64,000 nucleotides of DNA from Streptomyces sp. CA-278952 (GCF_028747205.1 NZ_CP112880.1:4650001-4714000); one strand, 5' to 3'; numbered from the stretch's first letter, positions 25,096 through 35,700 are shown. Numbers and translations: made by a program. Notes: generated by a model from the sequence alone, not told the origin.

Positions 25096-27033
25096 GTGAC
25101 CACCGCGGAGCCGAAGCCCGGCCGCGAGGCGGACGAGACCACAGGGGCCGGGGGCGAAACGCTGCACGTTCGCGTGCCGTCCCCCCGTGTCCCGGATTCC
25201 CGTGATTCCTCCGATCCCTCCACAGCGGCCGGTGATCCCTCCACGGCCGCCGGGACTTCCGGGACTCCAGGGCTCGCGGGTCCCGCAGAGGGGCCCGCAG
25301 TCTCCGAGCCGTCGCCGGCCAGGGCCCGTCGCCTGCTGCGGCACCCCGTCACCATCGCGACGGCCGCCGCCGCCGTCGGCCACCTCCTCTGGTTCTTCTT
25401 CCTCGCCAACACGGGCGGCGACATCGCCGCGCAGGACGCCTGGGCCGAGTTCGTGGGCCGGCACCCCGGCACGGCGTACAACCTGGCCTGGTACGGGGGC
25501 ATGCACCCCGTCTCGTACAGCGTGGTCTCGCCCTACCTGATGTCGCTGCTCGGCGTCCGTACGACGATGATGATCGTCGGCACGGTCTCCTCCGCGCTGA
25601 CCGCGCTGATCCTCGTGCGGGTCCCGGCCGTGCGCAATCCGCTGGCCTGCTCGCTCGCCGGGGTCTTCGCGTTCCTGTGCAACGCACTGTCGGGCCGGGT
25701 GACCTTCGGGCTCGGCATGATGTTCGCCGTCGGCGCGGTGGCCGCGGTGTTCTGCTGGCCCTACCGCTGGCGGTACAAGCGGTGGGCCAAGGCCGGCGTC
25801 GCGGCCCCGCTCGCCGCGCTCGCCACCGCGTCCAGCCCCGTAGCCGGACTCTTCCTGGGCGTCGTCGCGGCAGCGCTGTTCCTCCACAAACGACGCCCCG
25901 GCGCGTACGCGATCGGGCTCGCACCGGTCGCCGTGGTGGGGCTGTCCGCCTGGCTGTTCCCGTTCTCCGGTACGCAGCCGATGTCGCTCGGGACGCTGTC
26001 GCTGCCCTTCCTCTTCGCGGCCCTCGTGTACGTCCTCGTACCGCGCGACTGGAGCACGGTCCGCACCGCCGCCGCCGTCTACGGGATCGGCACGCTGCTC
26101 ACGTACGTCATCGACTCGCAGATCGGGTCGAACATCACGCGCATGGCGATGCTGTTCGCCGGGGTGGCGCTGCTCGCCGCCCTGCCGTACGCGGCGCCGC
26201 GCAGCCGTCGCTGGTACGCCCTGGTCCTGGCCTTCGTGGGCCTCAACTTCTGGATCGGGTTCAAGGGCGTCGACGACATCGTCCGGACCGCGCCCGCCGC
26301 GTCCTGGAACCGGGAACTGGCCCCGCTGATCAACCAGCTCCAGCAGGTGGAGGCGGAGCGCGGCCGGGTCGAGGTGGTGCCGGCGAGCAGTCACCGCGAG
26401 TCATCGGCGCTCGCCCCGTACGTCAACCTGGCGCGCGGCTGGAACCGCCAGGCGGACATGAAGCGCAACCCGCTCTTCTACGACGACACGCTCGACCCGG
26501 TGAACTACCGGGAGTGGCTGGACCGCTGGGCCGTGCACTACGTGGTGCTGCCGGAGGACCGGCCGGACAACGGGGCGATCCAGGAGGCGGAGCTGGTCGA
26601 GCAGGGGCAGCCGTACCTGCGCGAGATCTGGGGCGACGCGAACTGGAAGCTCTTCCGGGTCCTGGACCCGGTGCCGCTCGCCGACCCGCCCGCGACGGTG
26701 GAGCGGGCCGGCGCGGACGAACTGACGATCACCGTGAAGTCGGCGGGACGGGTGCTGATCCGCATCCCGTACACGCGCTGGCTCGCCCTCGTCGACGAGG
26801 AGGGCAAGAGCGTGAAGCGCCCGCTGGAGACCGAGGAGTCGAAGGCGCGGTCGGAGGCGGACGAGACCGCGCCGAAGACCTATCTCAACACCAACGGCTG
26901 CCTGAACAAGGTCGAGGAGGGCCCGTACGGCGACGAGTGGACCGAACTGCTCGCGCCGCGACCGGGCGTGTACCGGCTGGCGGCCCCCTACCAGCTCCAG
27001 CCGGGCACGCCCTGCCCCGAAGAACTGAGCTGA
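25096..27033 (+). CDS. polytopic membrane protein, GT-C-like (conserved next to the carboxypeptidase)
   Basis: 645 residues from GTG 25096 (GGGGAGAG upstream). About 70 disordered residues are followed by some ten membrane helices (starting IATAAAAVGHLLWFFFLANTGGDIAAQDAWAEFV) and a large soluble C-terminal domain that ends in a cysteine (GTPCPEELS). D-A-W after the first helix and the overall plan recall GT-C glycosyltransferases and polytopic wall-assembly proteins, but no catalytic residue can be assigned. Same direction as the carboxypeptidase; a cell-envelope role is inferred from that order. Confidence 0.65.
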   Translation: MTTAEPKPGREADETTGAGGETLHVRVPSPRVPDSRDSSDPSTAAGDPSTAAGTSGTPGLAGPAEGPAVSEPSPARARRLLRHPVTIATAAAAVGHLLWFFFLANTGGDIAAQDAWAEFVGRHPGTAYNLAWYGGMHPVSYSVVSPYLMSLLGVRTTMMIVGTVSSALTALILVRVPAVRNPLACSLAGVFAFLCNALSGRVTFGLGMMFAVGAVAAVFCWPYRWRYKRWAKAGVAAPLAALATASSPVAGLFLGVVAAALFLHKRRPGAYAIGLAPVAVVGLSAWLFPFSGTQPMSLGTLSLPFLFAALVYVLVPRDWSTVRTAAAVYGIGTLLTYVIDSQIGSNITRMAMLFAGVALLAALPYAAPRSRRWYALVLAFVGLNFWIGFKGVDDIVRTAPAASWNRELAPLINQLQQVEAERGRVEVVPASSHRESSALAPYVNLARGWNRQADMKRNPLFYDDTLDPVNYREWLDRWAVHYVVLPEDRPDNGAIQEAELVEQGQPYLREIWGDANWKLFRVLDPVPLADPPATVERAGADELTITVKSAGRVLIRIPYTRWLALVDEEGKSVKRPLETEESKARSEADETAPKTYLNTNGCLNKVEEGPYGDEWTELLAPRPGVYRLAAPYQLQPGTPCPEELS

Positions 27034-27070
27034 CCGTTGGTGTTCCGTTCGGTGCAGTGACGCTGAGCGG

Positions 27071-27115
27071 CTGATTGCTGAGCGTCTGATTGCTGGGCGG
27101 CCAATTGCTGGGCGG
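27071..27115. repeat. three 15-bp intergenic repeats
   Basis: CTGATTGCTGAGCGT, CTGATTGCTGGGCGG and CCAATTGCTGGGCGG follow each other in the 125-base gap between two convergent genes. Confidence 0.85.
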
Positions 27116-27158
27116 CCGCGCGGCTGTGCGCCCCCGCGAGGCCGACCGGTCCTCCGGG

Positions 27159-28136
27159 CTACCGCACGAAGCCGCGGTCGTGCGGCGACAGCTCCGTGAC
27201 GGGGCCGGCGGAGCGGAGGACCGTGTCGAGGACCCGGTCCGCGTCGGCCGAGTAACACCCGCTCGCCCAGGCGGCGTTGGCTTCGATCACGGCCCATCGG
27301 CCCTCGTCGTCCCGGCCGACGTCGACGACGATCGCGGACGGCAGCGTCTCCCCGGCCGCCGTGAGGACCTCCCGCCCGAAGGTGAGCGCGTCGCCGTCCG
27401 CCGACCCGAGCCGGAGCCGGCCGGACTCGGCGTACTGGCCGGCCGCGTGGACGGCCCCGTCGAGCACGTGGAGCCGGTACTCGACGGCGAACGTCATCAC
27501 GTCGCTCACCAGCACCACGGTCGCCGGGTCCACGGCATCCGGTCCGGGCAGCCGGGACCCGTCCGCGTACACGAGCGCCGAAACGCTCTTGTCGTTGGGT
27601 GACTTGACGAAGGCGGGGCGTCGCAGCCGGTACGCCTCGTCGATCGGCATCGCCCGGATCTCCCGCCGGGTGAGCGCCCGGGGGAGCCGTGCGAGCCAGT
27701 CCGCGGGGGCCTCCAGGAGGGCGATCCCGAGCGCGGGGGCCACGACGTCGGCGAAGGAGGGCCCGGCGTGCAGATGCACGGCGTGTCCTTCGCCCTCAGC
27801 GCGGTGGGTTCCTCCGCCGCTCGGGGTGCTGTCGGTGCCTCCGGCATACGGGGTGCCCCCGGTGCTGTCGGTGCCCTCGGCGCTCGGGGTGCCCTCGGTG
27901 CCCCCGGTGCTGGCAGCTCTCCCGGTGCTACCGGTGCCGGCGGTGGACGCGGTCGGCCACGGGAGCACCGGGAGCCCCGGGAGCGCTGCCCACCCCGGAC
28001 CACCCAGCCCCTCCGGTACGGCGGAGGCCGTCGCCTCCACGGTGCGCAGCCCGCGCCGCAGCGCGGCGGCACGCAGCGTCCGGGCGGAGGCGGTGAGCCG
28101 GGGCGGGAGGACGAGGGTGCGCGGCGGGCGGGTCAT
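27159..28136 (-). CDS. ATP-grasp domain protein (DUF4343-like)
   Basis: 325 residues from ATG 28136. The C-terminal two thirds look like an ATP-grasp fold: RRPAFVKSPNDKSVSALVYADG (ATP lysine region), VVLVSDVMTFAVEYRLHVLDG, and VVDVGRDDEGRWAVIEANAAWASGCYSADADRVLDTVL (E-x-N metal ligands). A Gly/Ser/Thr repeat insert (about residues 63-115, AGTDSTGG-like units) interrupts the N-terminal part and comes from degenerate DNA repeats at about 27800-27960. Substrate unknown; such proteins often stand alone in Streptomyces. Confidence 0.78.
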   Translation of the reverse strand: MTRPPRTLVLPPRLTASARTLRAAALRRGLRTVEATASAVPEGLGGPGWAALPGLPVLPWPTASTAGTGSTGRAASTGGTEGTPSAEGTDSTGGTPYAGGTDSTPSGGGTHRAEGEGHAVHLHAGPSFADVVAPALGIALLEAPADWLARLPRALTRREIRAMPIDEAYRLRRPAFVKSPNDKSVSALVYADGSRLPGPDAVDPATVVLVSDVMTFAVEYRLHVLDGAVHAAGQYAESGRLRLGSADGDALTFGREVLTAAGETLPSAIVVDVGRDDEGRWAVIEANAAWASGCYSADADRVLDTVLRSAGPVTELSPHDRGFVR

Positions 28137-28244
28137 GGCCGCAGATCCTCCCGTACGGGGACGCCGCACCGCACCGGCTTTTCTCCGGGACGGCGGGGGA
28201 CGGACCCGTTGTGCGCGCGCGGGGCCACCTGGTTCGATCGGCGC

Positions 28245-29138
28245 ATGATCATCGAACCGTCGCTCGTACGCGGCCTGATCGCCGCCCAGTTCCCGCACTG
28301 GGCGGACCTGCCCGTGAAGGCGGCCGGTGCGACCGGGACCGCGAACGCGATCTACCGCCTGGGCGCCGACAAGGCCGTACGGCTGCCCCGTACCGAGGGC
28401 AGTGCGGCGGATGTGGCGACGGAGCACCGGTGGCTGCCCCTGCTGGCATCGCGGCTGCCCTTCCCCGTACCCCTCCCGCTGGCCCAGGGGGTTCCGGACG
28501 AGGCCTTTCCCCGGCCCTGGTCGGTCTGCACCTGGCTGGACGGGACGAACCCGAGTCCTGGCGACGGCTCTTCGGTCTCCGAACTGCTCGCGGCCGATCT
28601 GGCGGAGTTCGTGCTGGCGCTGCGCCGGATCGACCCGGCGGACGCCCCGCCCGCCTACCGCAGCGAACCTCTGGCCTCCCGCGATACGGAGACGACTGAG
28701 GCGCTCGCGGCCCTGGGCGGGGTCCTGGACCGGGCGAGCGCCACCGCCGCCTGGCACGAGGCCCTGGCCGCGGAGCCCTTCACGGGCCGGCCCGTCTGGG
28801 TGCACGGGGACCTCCAGCCGGGCAACGTCCTGGTCGCGGGGGACCGCCTCACCGCGGTCATCGACTTCGGCTGCACCGGTGTCGCCGATCCCGCCGTCGA
28901 CCTGATCGCGGCCTGGTACCTGCTGACATCCGGGGCCAGGGAGACGTTCCGTACGGCGGTCGCGGCCGACGACGCCACCTGGCGGCGGGGGCGGGGCTGG
29001 GCGCTCTCCATCGCCCTGATGGAGCTCGCGCACTACCGGGAAACGAACCCGGTGATGGCGAGGATCGCGGCGCACGTGATCGCCGAGATCCTCACCGACC
29101 ACTCCCGTACGCGGGTCAGACCCCCGTCGAGTCCTTGA
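28245..29138 (+). CDS. aminoglycoside phosphotransferase-family kinase
   Basis: 297 residues from ATG 28245. APH fold: TGTANAIYRLGADKAVRLPR (nucleotide loop and lysine strand), catalytic loop VWVHGDLQPGNVLV with Asp and Asn, and VIDFGCTGVADPAVDLI as the metal-binding DFG equivalent. Members phosphorylate aminoglycosides, macrolides or small metabolites; the target cannot be told. The last 23 bases overlap tail-to-tail with the MMPL gene. Confidence 0.9.
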   Translation: MIIEPSLVRGLIAAQFPHWADLPVKAAGATGTANAIYRLGADKAVRLPRTEGSAADVATEHRWLPLLASRLPFPVPLPLAQGVPDEAFPRPWSVCTWLDGTNPSPGDGSSVSELLAADLAEFVLALRRIDPADAPPAYRSEPLASRDTETTEALAALGGVLDRASATAAWHEALAAEPFTGRPVWVHGDLQPGNVLVAGDRLTAVIDFGCTGVADPAVDLIAAWYLLTSGARETFRTAVAADDATWRRGRGWALSIALMELAHYRETNPVMARIAAHVIAEILTDHSRTRVRPPSSP

Positions 29139-31365
29139 CACGCGGGACGCGCGGCGCGTTCACGGCGGGTGCGGGTGCCGGAACCGCCCCCGGCGCGCCC
29201 TCACTGAGCCCGAACCGGTCGTGGAACCTCCGCAGGGGGCCGGGCGCGTACCAGGCCGATCGGCCGAGCAGACGCATCGCGGCGGGGACGAGCACACCGC
29301 GTACGGCTATGGCGTCGATGAGGATGGCCAGCCCGCTGCCCAGGCCGAACATCTGCATGAAGCTGATCTCCGCCGTGCCGAAGGCGAAGAAGCTCACCGC
29401 GAGCAGAAGCGCCGCCGCGCTGACGATGCGCCCGGTGCGGCCGAGGCCGTGGGTCACGGCGGACTCGTTGTCCTCGCCGAGATCGTGGAGTTCCTTGATC
29501 CGGCTGGTGACGAACACCTCGTAGTCCATGGAGAGACCGAAGGCGATGCAGAACATCAGGACGGTCATCGACATCTCCATCGGCTGCGCCGTGAAGCCGA
29601 GCAGGGAGGAGAGGGCGCCGTCCTGGAAGATCCAGGTCATCACGCCGAGGGTCGCCGCCAGGCTGACGATGTTGAGGGCCAGGGCCCGCAGCGGCTGCAC
29701 CACGCTGCCGGTGAAGAGGAAGAGCAGGACGAAGGTGGTGACGACGATCAGGGCCACGGCGATGGGCAGCCGGTCGCCGATGGAGGTCTTGGAGTCGACC
29801 AGTTCGGCATCGGTGCCACCCACCAGCGGACTCGCCGCCCCGGCGGGCGGATCGGTCGCACGTACCTCCTTCACCAGGCTCTGCGCCGCGTCCGACTTCG
29901 GTTGCAGAGCGCTCACCACGGTGATCCGCTGCCCGTCGGGCCGGCCGAGGGCGGGGTTCCCGGGGCCGGTGGCGGTGGGCTCTCCCCCGGCGTAGCTTCC
30001 CGCACCGGTATCGACGCGTACGACACCGTCGAGCCCGGACAGACCGGCCGCGTACGACGCCAGTGGGGTCTCGGCCACCGGCTGGTCGATGACCACATGG
30101 AGGGCCGACTCCTCGCTGCCGTCGAAGTTCTCCCGCAGCGCCGTGGCGACCTGGCGGCTCTCGGCGCCCTCGGGCAGCACACGCTCGTCCGGGGTGCCGA
30201 AGGTGATGCCGAGCAGCGGGCTCGCCGCGAGCAGCAGCACGGCGAGCGCGGGCAGGGCGGTGATCGCGGGCCGTCGCATGACGGTGCGGGCCAGCCGCCC
30301 CCACAAGGGTGTCCGCTCATCGACGCGCCCCCGCTTCGCCCACGGCAGCCGGCCGCTGTTGACGCGGTGCCCCAGGACGACGAACAGCGCCGGCATCACG
30401 AACAACGTGCTGACGGCGGCGACGGCGACGACACCGACTCCCGCGAATCCGAACGAGCGCAGGAAGTACTGGGGGAACACCAGGAGTGACCCGAGGGCCG
30501 CCGCCACGGTCGCGGCGGAGAACGCGACGGTGCGGCCCGCGGTGCTCACCGTGGCCCGGACGGCGTCGTCCACGCTCGCACCGGCCGACAGCTGCTCGCG
30601 GAAGCGGCTGACCAGCAACAGGGCGTAGTCGATGCCGAGTCCGAGACCCAGGGCGGTGGTGAGGTTGGTCGCGGTGTTGGCGACATCGGTGACACTGCCC
30701 AGGAGGGAGAGCTGGGCGAACGAGCCGAGGATGGCAATGACGGCGATGACCAGCGGCAGCAGGGCCGCGACCACGCTGCCGAAGACGAACAGGAGCAGGA
30801 CGAGGGTGAGCGGTATGGCGATGGCCTCGGCCAGGATCAGATCGTCGACCACCTGACCCGACAGATCGCTGCCCACGGCCGCGCCGCCTCCGGCCCGGAC
30901 CGTGAGGCCACCGTCCTGTGCACCGGTGTAGTCGTCGATGACCTGTTGGGCGTTTTCCTGCTGCCGCGTCTCGTCGCCCGTCACATGGGCGAGCACCATG
31001 GCTTCCCGGCCGTCCTCGGAACGGAGGTCCGGGCTGCCGCTGTCCCAGTACGAGACGACATTGGTCAGCCCCTTCTCCTCCTTGAGGCCGGCGACCAGGC
31101 TCTGCCCGCTCCGCCGTACGGAGGGGGAGTCGACGGAGCCGTCGGCGGCACTGACCAGCAGCACCAAGTTCGTCTCTCCCCCGAACTTCTCGTCGATGAC
31201 CACCGCGGCCCGGGAGGAGGGGGACGCCGGGTCGTCGAAGCCCCCGCCGAGCAACTTGCCGAACGCGCCCGCGCCGACCGCGCCCATGAGCACCAAGGCC
31301 ACAGCGGCCACGACGAGTACCGACCGGGAACGGCGAATCGCCAGTTCGGCCAAGCGTTCAAACAC
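29116..31365 (-). CDS. MMPL-family (RND-like) exporter
   Basis: 749 residues from GTG 31365 with AAAGGAG upstream. Two repeats of one helix, a periplasmic-type loop and a five-helix bundle: FERLAELAIRRSRSVLVVAAVALVLMGAVGAGAF, then ALGLGLGIDYALLLVSRFREQL, and in the second half FCIAFGLSMDYEVFVTSRIKE (G-x-x-x-D-Y proton relay). Such proteins move lipids, siderophores or drugs. Divergent from the TetR gene at 31637, which probably represses it. Confidence 0.93.
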   Translation of the reverse strand: MFERLAELAIRRSRSVLVVAAVALVLMGAVGAGAFGKLLGGGFDDPASPSSRAAVVIDEKFGGETNLVLLVSAADGSVDSPSVRRSGQSLVAGLKEEKGLTNVVSYWDSGSPDLRSEDGREAMVLAHVTGDETRQQENAQQVIDDYTGAQDGGLTVRAGGGAAVGSDLSGQVVDDLILAEAIAIPLTLVLLLFVFGSVVAALLPLVIAVIAILGSFAQLSLLGSVTDVANTATNLTTALGLGLGIDYALLLVSRFREQLSAGASVDDAVRATVSTAGRTVAFSAATVAAALGSLLVFPQYFLRSFGFAGVGVVAVAAVSTLFVMPALFVVLGHRVNSGRLPWAKRGRVDERTPLWGRLARTVMRRPAITALPALAVLLLAASPLLGITFGTPDERVLPEGAESRQVATALRENFDGSEESALHVVIDQPVAETPLASYAAGLSGLDGVVRVDTGAGSYAGGEPTATGPGNPALGRPDGQRITVVSALQPKSDAAQSLVKEVRATDPPAGAASPLVGGTDAELVDSKTSIGDRLPIAVALIVVTTFVLLFLFTGSVVQPLRALALNIVSLAATLGVMTWIFQDGALSSLLGFTAQPMEMSMTVLMFCIAFGLSMDYEVFVTSRIKELHDLGEDNESAVTHGLGRTGRIVSAAALLLAVSFFAFGTAEISFMQMFGLGSGLAILIDAIAVRGVLVPAAMRLLGRSAWYAPGPLRRFHDRFGLSEGAPGAVPAPAPAVNAPRVPRVKDSTGV

Positions 31366-31509
31366 GCCACATCTCCTTTGCCTCCAACGGTGAGAACGAC
31401 GTGTGTCTGCCCGGTGCACAGGGGAGCCGGTGCAGTGCCCGCGGAGCCCTTCTCCACCAGGGAGGGGCGCGGTGTCGCACGCTTCGTCGCCGTGAACGAC
31501 GTTAGTGAG

Positions 31510-31566
31510 AGTGCGAGTTGTTGAGCAGTGCGAGATTTACCTGACACCGTCAAATTTTTCGCACAG
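31510..31566. promoter_or_regulatory. repeated AGTGCGAG / TCGCAC motifs in the MMPL-TetR divergent region
   Basis: AGTGCGAG occurs at 31510-31517 and 31527-31534, and the inverted form TCGCACAG at 31559-31566, in the AT-richer middle of the 271-base divergent gap. The spacing and symmetry fit binding sites for the TetR regulator. Confidence 0.5.
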
Positions 31567-31636
31567 CACGCAGGACTTCCGGGCGGCGATCGCCAAGGCC
31601 TCCCGGTACGGCCGGGTCCGCCGTAGGCTCGGCCGC

Positions 31637-32395
31637 ATGCCCGCAGACGAACAGCCGTCGGCTCCGCCCTCCCTGCGACAGCGACGCCGGGCCGTCGCCA
31701 CCCAGGAGATAGTGAAAGCCGCCGAGCTCCACATCACCGAGCACGGCTCCGCCGCCCTGTCCCTGCGCGCGGTGGCCCGGAGCCTCGGCATGAGCGTGCA
31801 GGCGCTCTACCACTACTTCCCCGACCGGAACGCCCTGGTCACGGTGCTCATAGCCCAGGCGTACGAGGACCTGGCCACCGCCGTACAGACCGCCGCCGAC
31901 ACCACCGACACCACCCCGCCCGACCCGTCCCTACCGCGCTTCGTGATCGCGGCCGAGGGCTACCGCCAGTGGGCCGTCTCCCACCCCGAGCGGTTCCAAC
32001 TCCTGTACGGGACACCCCTGCGGAGCTATGCGGCACCCGTCGGCGGCCCGACCACCCGGGCGCTGCAGCAGATGAGCGCGGTCTTTCAGCGCGTCCTGTT
32101 CGGCGACTTCACCCCGGAGCAACTGGCCGCGGCGGACACACTCACGCTGTCGCCCCCGTTCCGCGCCCATCTGGAACAGCTGTCACCGGACGGCCTGGCG
32201 GCCCTGCCCCCGCAGGCGACCGCGCTCCTCCTCAGCGGATGGGGCCACATGCACGGCCTCGTCGTCCTGGAGGTGTTCGGGCACACCTCGTTCCTGGGCG
32301 ACCACCAGGCCGAGATCTTCCGCCTGGCGATGCGCGACCTGGTGACGGACATCCACCGCCGCATCCCGGCCGGACACGGGAACGGCCCCGGATGA
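31637..32395 (+). CDS. TetR-family regulator (TetR_C_13-like)
   Basis: 252 residues from ATG 31637. HTH: RRAVATQEIVKAAELHITEHGSAALSLRAVARSLGMSVQALYHYFPDRNALVTVLI. The C-terminal domain has YRQWAVSHPERFQLLYGTPLRSYAAP, common in repressors of efflux systems. The divergent MMPL gene is the likely target. The end of the gene lies in a hairpin just outside the integrated element. Confidence 0.9.
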   Translation: MPADEQPSAPPSLRQRRRAVATQEIVKAAELHITEHGSAALSLRAVARSLGMSVQALYHYFPDRNALVTVLIAQAYEDLATAVQTAADTTDTTPPDPSLPRFVIAAEGYRQWAVSHPERFQLLYGTPLRSYAAPVGGPTTRALQQMSAVFQRVLFGDFTPEQLAAADTLTLSPPFRAHLEQLSPDGLAALPPQATALLLSGWGHMHGLVVLEVFGHTSFLGDHQAEIFRLAMRDLVTDIHRRIPAGHGNGPG

Positions 32396-32408
32396 GAGGT
32401 CCGGGGCC
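32384..32408. terminator. hairpin overlapping the tetR stop
   Basis: GGCCCCGGA / TCCGGGGCC, nine perfect pairs with a seven-base loop that contains the stop codon. A closely similar hairpin lies at 57075-57099 at the other end of the element. Confidence 0.75.
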
Positions 32409-32451
32409 GAGCAGGAACCCCTCCCCGGGGGGAAACCCCAGGTCAGAGTGG

Positions 32452-32503
32452 TAACGCGTTGTGCCCCCGGCAGGATTCGAACCTGCGACACCCGCTTTAG
32501 GAG
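32452..32503. repeat. attL: displaced 3' half of tRNA-Arg(CCT)
   Basis: Identical over 52 bp to 57143-57194. It contains the tRNA 3' part (32462-32503: acceptor strand, T arm, variable region, anticodon arm 3' strand) and breaks off inside the anticodon loop, so it cannot form a tRNA. It is the chromosomal fragment displaced when the element inserted. Confidence 0.93.
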
Positions 32504-32773
32504 TGGGGTCGAATCCGTGATCGGGGGTGATCATCCATGCCGGGTGGTGCTGTCCGTGCAGGTCAGCGCCACCGGGCCTTACGCCCGCCCGTACTCCCTG
32601 ACACCGTATGCCGCTCCGTCCGCGCACGCATCGCGCACGCATTCGGTCGTGTGACCAGCCGTTCTCCAGCCCGAGAGGGCGCCCCTACCGTGGGGTGGCT
32701 GTCGACTAAGGCGGGACTCCCTCCTATCGCCGTACCCGTCTGCGATGTCAGTGGTGCGCCATATGATGCAGAG

Positions 32774-35700
32774 ATGGTGGGGCGCGACGGAGCGGAACAG
32801 GTGGCCAGCCCGTACTCGACTGGTGGCGGTGGCACGGTCTTGGAGCACCGTTTCGGTGCTGTCCTACTGGCTCACCTTCTCCTAGGCGATCCAGTACCGG
32901 CTTTGGGCGACGAAGTGACGCCGGTGGAAGTGCGCTTTCAGGACAGTCATTTCAGTGCCGTAGACGACCTGATCGTCGTCGGCAACACAGCCGACGGAGC
33001 GCAGCGGCGGTTGTCGATCGGAGTGCGTAGGGCCCCGAGCTTCGTAACCAGCGACGATTCCACAGCGGATCTACTTGTGTCTTACCTGCGGGTTGTTACC
33101 GACCATTGGGACGAGGCCAGTACGGGACGCTGGCGCCTGGCAGTTGCAGTGGCCAGTCCCAATCCGGCCGTACAACAGGTGCGTGAGCTGGCTGTGATCG
33201 CTCATGGGCAGCCCGATGAGGAGTCGTTCCGCGCAGCCGTGGAACAGGCGGGACGTACGAGCAATGCTGTTCGCACGCGATTGACTCATCTGGATGCGTT
33301 GATCGCTAAGGCGGCTGCCAGCCCGAAGGTACGTACCGAGACACCTGACGCGGAGCTGACCTGGCGAGTCCTGCACGTGCTCTGGCTGTGGGAGCTGAGG
33401 CTGGAGGGAGTCGACGAGTCCGACCGCACAGCGGTCGTGGGGCGTCTGCGGGGTATCGTTCCCGACTCCTCCGTAGAGGATGCCGACGCACTGTTCGAAG
33501 TGCTGGGCAGGCTCTCTCAGGGGTACGCCCCGGCAGCGGCCACTGTCACCGAGAGCATGCTGCGAAGGCAGCTTTCCGGGGCCGCGGCTCTTGACCGCTC
33601 CCCGTCCTACCCCGCAGCGTGGCGTGTCCTCGACGCCTTGTCGGAGACGGCTGAGAATCTCGTACGGTTCCGGTTGACCGGCGCTGGCGAGAACCTTGAG
33701 TTGGAGCGCGTCGAGGCCGGAAGCGCCCTGGCTGCCGAAGCAAGAGCGGTCGCATCGCAGGCGACCGCACTGATCGTTCACGGTGAGCCTGATGCTGGCA
33801 AGTCGGCTCTGGCCTTGCGTACCGCCAGCCAGCTGCGAGCCGACGGGGTCGCAGTCACAGTGCTGAACCTGCGAGAGATTCCCGCGACCCTGGTGGAATT
33901 CGAGACGCTGCTCGGTGCCCGGCTCGCAGTGGTGCTCGGCGCCTCGGCGGTCGGTACGGGGCGCCTGCTGGTCGTTGATGGCGCGGAGTCGGTGCTGGAA
34001 GGCCGTGCCCGGTTGCTCTCCGACCTTGCACGGGCGGCCATGACCGCCGGGCTTGGCGTGGTGGCGGTAACCCGCACTGATGGTTCCGGAGCCGCACGTG
34101 ATGTCCTCATGCAGGCAGCGGAAAGTGTGGAGCGGCACGGCGAGGTCATCGAGAGCCTCGTTCGTGAGCATGAGGTCCCTCGGCTGACCTCGGTTGAGAT
34201 CACGCAGTTGGTTGAGGTCTTTCCGCAACTGCAGCGGTGGGCCAGTGACGAGCGGGCGCAGTGGTTGCTGGGCAGGCCAGGTCTGGTTGACATGTTGCTG
34301 CGTGCAGGTCCGAGCGTGGCGGCCCCTCAAGGAGTGGCGTCGGAGGCTGACCTGTTCGCCGCCGTCTGGGGGCACTTGGTGCGCCGCGGAGAGATGGTGG
34401 TGGCAGGAGGGCCCTCCCCTGACGCTCGTGATCAATCTCTTCGTGCACTGGCCAGGCGCCAGCTGCTTCCGCACGAGAACTCTGCGCCACCTGATTCAGC
34501 CGCGTTGCCTTCTCTGCGTTCCGACGGTTTGCTGGCGCCGCTGAACGCGACCAGTGCCTGGAACCGGTCCGATCGATTTGCCAGCGATCTCGTGCGAGAC
34601 ATGGCAATGGTGCGGCTGCTCGTCACGGACGGCTTCGATCTCCTCTCAGCTGCCGATGCGCCGCGCTGGGCGCTACGTGCCGCACGTGTCGCATGCCAGG
34701 CCCAGCTACTCACTACTGCTGACGTCAGGCGGTCACTTGCACACCTGCGTGCCGTCTTTGATCAGATCGCGGTTGACCACGGCGAGCGGTGGTCGGATGT
34801 GCCGTGGGAGGCAGTGCTCACCCTCGGTACAGCCGGCGAGGTCCTTGGCCGGGCATGGCCCGAGTTGCAGAAGGACCGGCAAGCCGGATTGCGTACAACG
34901 ATTCGGTTGGCCATGCAGCGCTACGCGTCCCATGACGTCGGCGACCCGGTGGTGCTTGCGCCGCTGGTCGAGTTGACCTTCTGCCGCGAACACGATGCCG
35001 ATTCCGATGACAGCTCCCGGGCTACCTATGACATGAGTCGCGCCATCCGCGAACTGGTGCTGGCCTGGCTGCGCGGGCTGGTGAGAGCTGAGGTGGGTGT
35101 ATCCATCCCGATTCGGCAGACGGTGAGGGACCGCATCCTCGCAGCCGAGCCAGAGCATTGGGACGAATTTGCTGTGGAAGCATTGGCACTGCTTGGCCCA
35201 GATCTCGATGGACGGGCCGAGGCGTTCCTCAGGGGAATTGCTGACGACGGTGGTGCACGTCTCGACCCTGTCGTGGAAAATTTCTGGCCCGTGACGGGCA
35301 TGGCTAGGCATCAGCCGGATCTGCTCTTGGTCTTTGCTGAGTCCTATTACATCGAACGATATGACTCCGAGGCGGCTAAATACGGCGGGTTTCGTTCGTA
35401 CCCGTTTGATGATGGCATCCGGCACCACCGTGCTCGTGGAGGCATCACTGAACGGATGGCAGGTTGGTACCGCGGCCCCTTCTGGCAGCTGCTGAAGGCC
35501 CGCACCGTGCCGACGCTGGCGTTGATTAATCGGATGCTCGACCACGCGGCGGCCATCCGGGTCGGAGACCGCGATAGCCACGTTCAGATTCCCGAAGATG
35601 AGCTGACCGGCGTGGATCTGGATCTGCTGGGGGTCGGTGTCAGGCACTGCGTCGGGGACGAACACGTATGGGCCTGGTATCGAGGGTCGTCAGTCGGCCC

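Noticed and set aside
32448..32654. Short plus-strand frame reading APGRIRTCDTRF
   Set aside because: This is the well-known false peptide produced by translating a tRNA-Arg 3' half; it lies in the att repeat.
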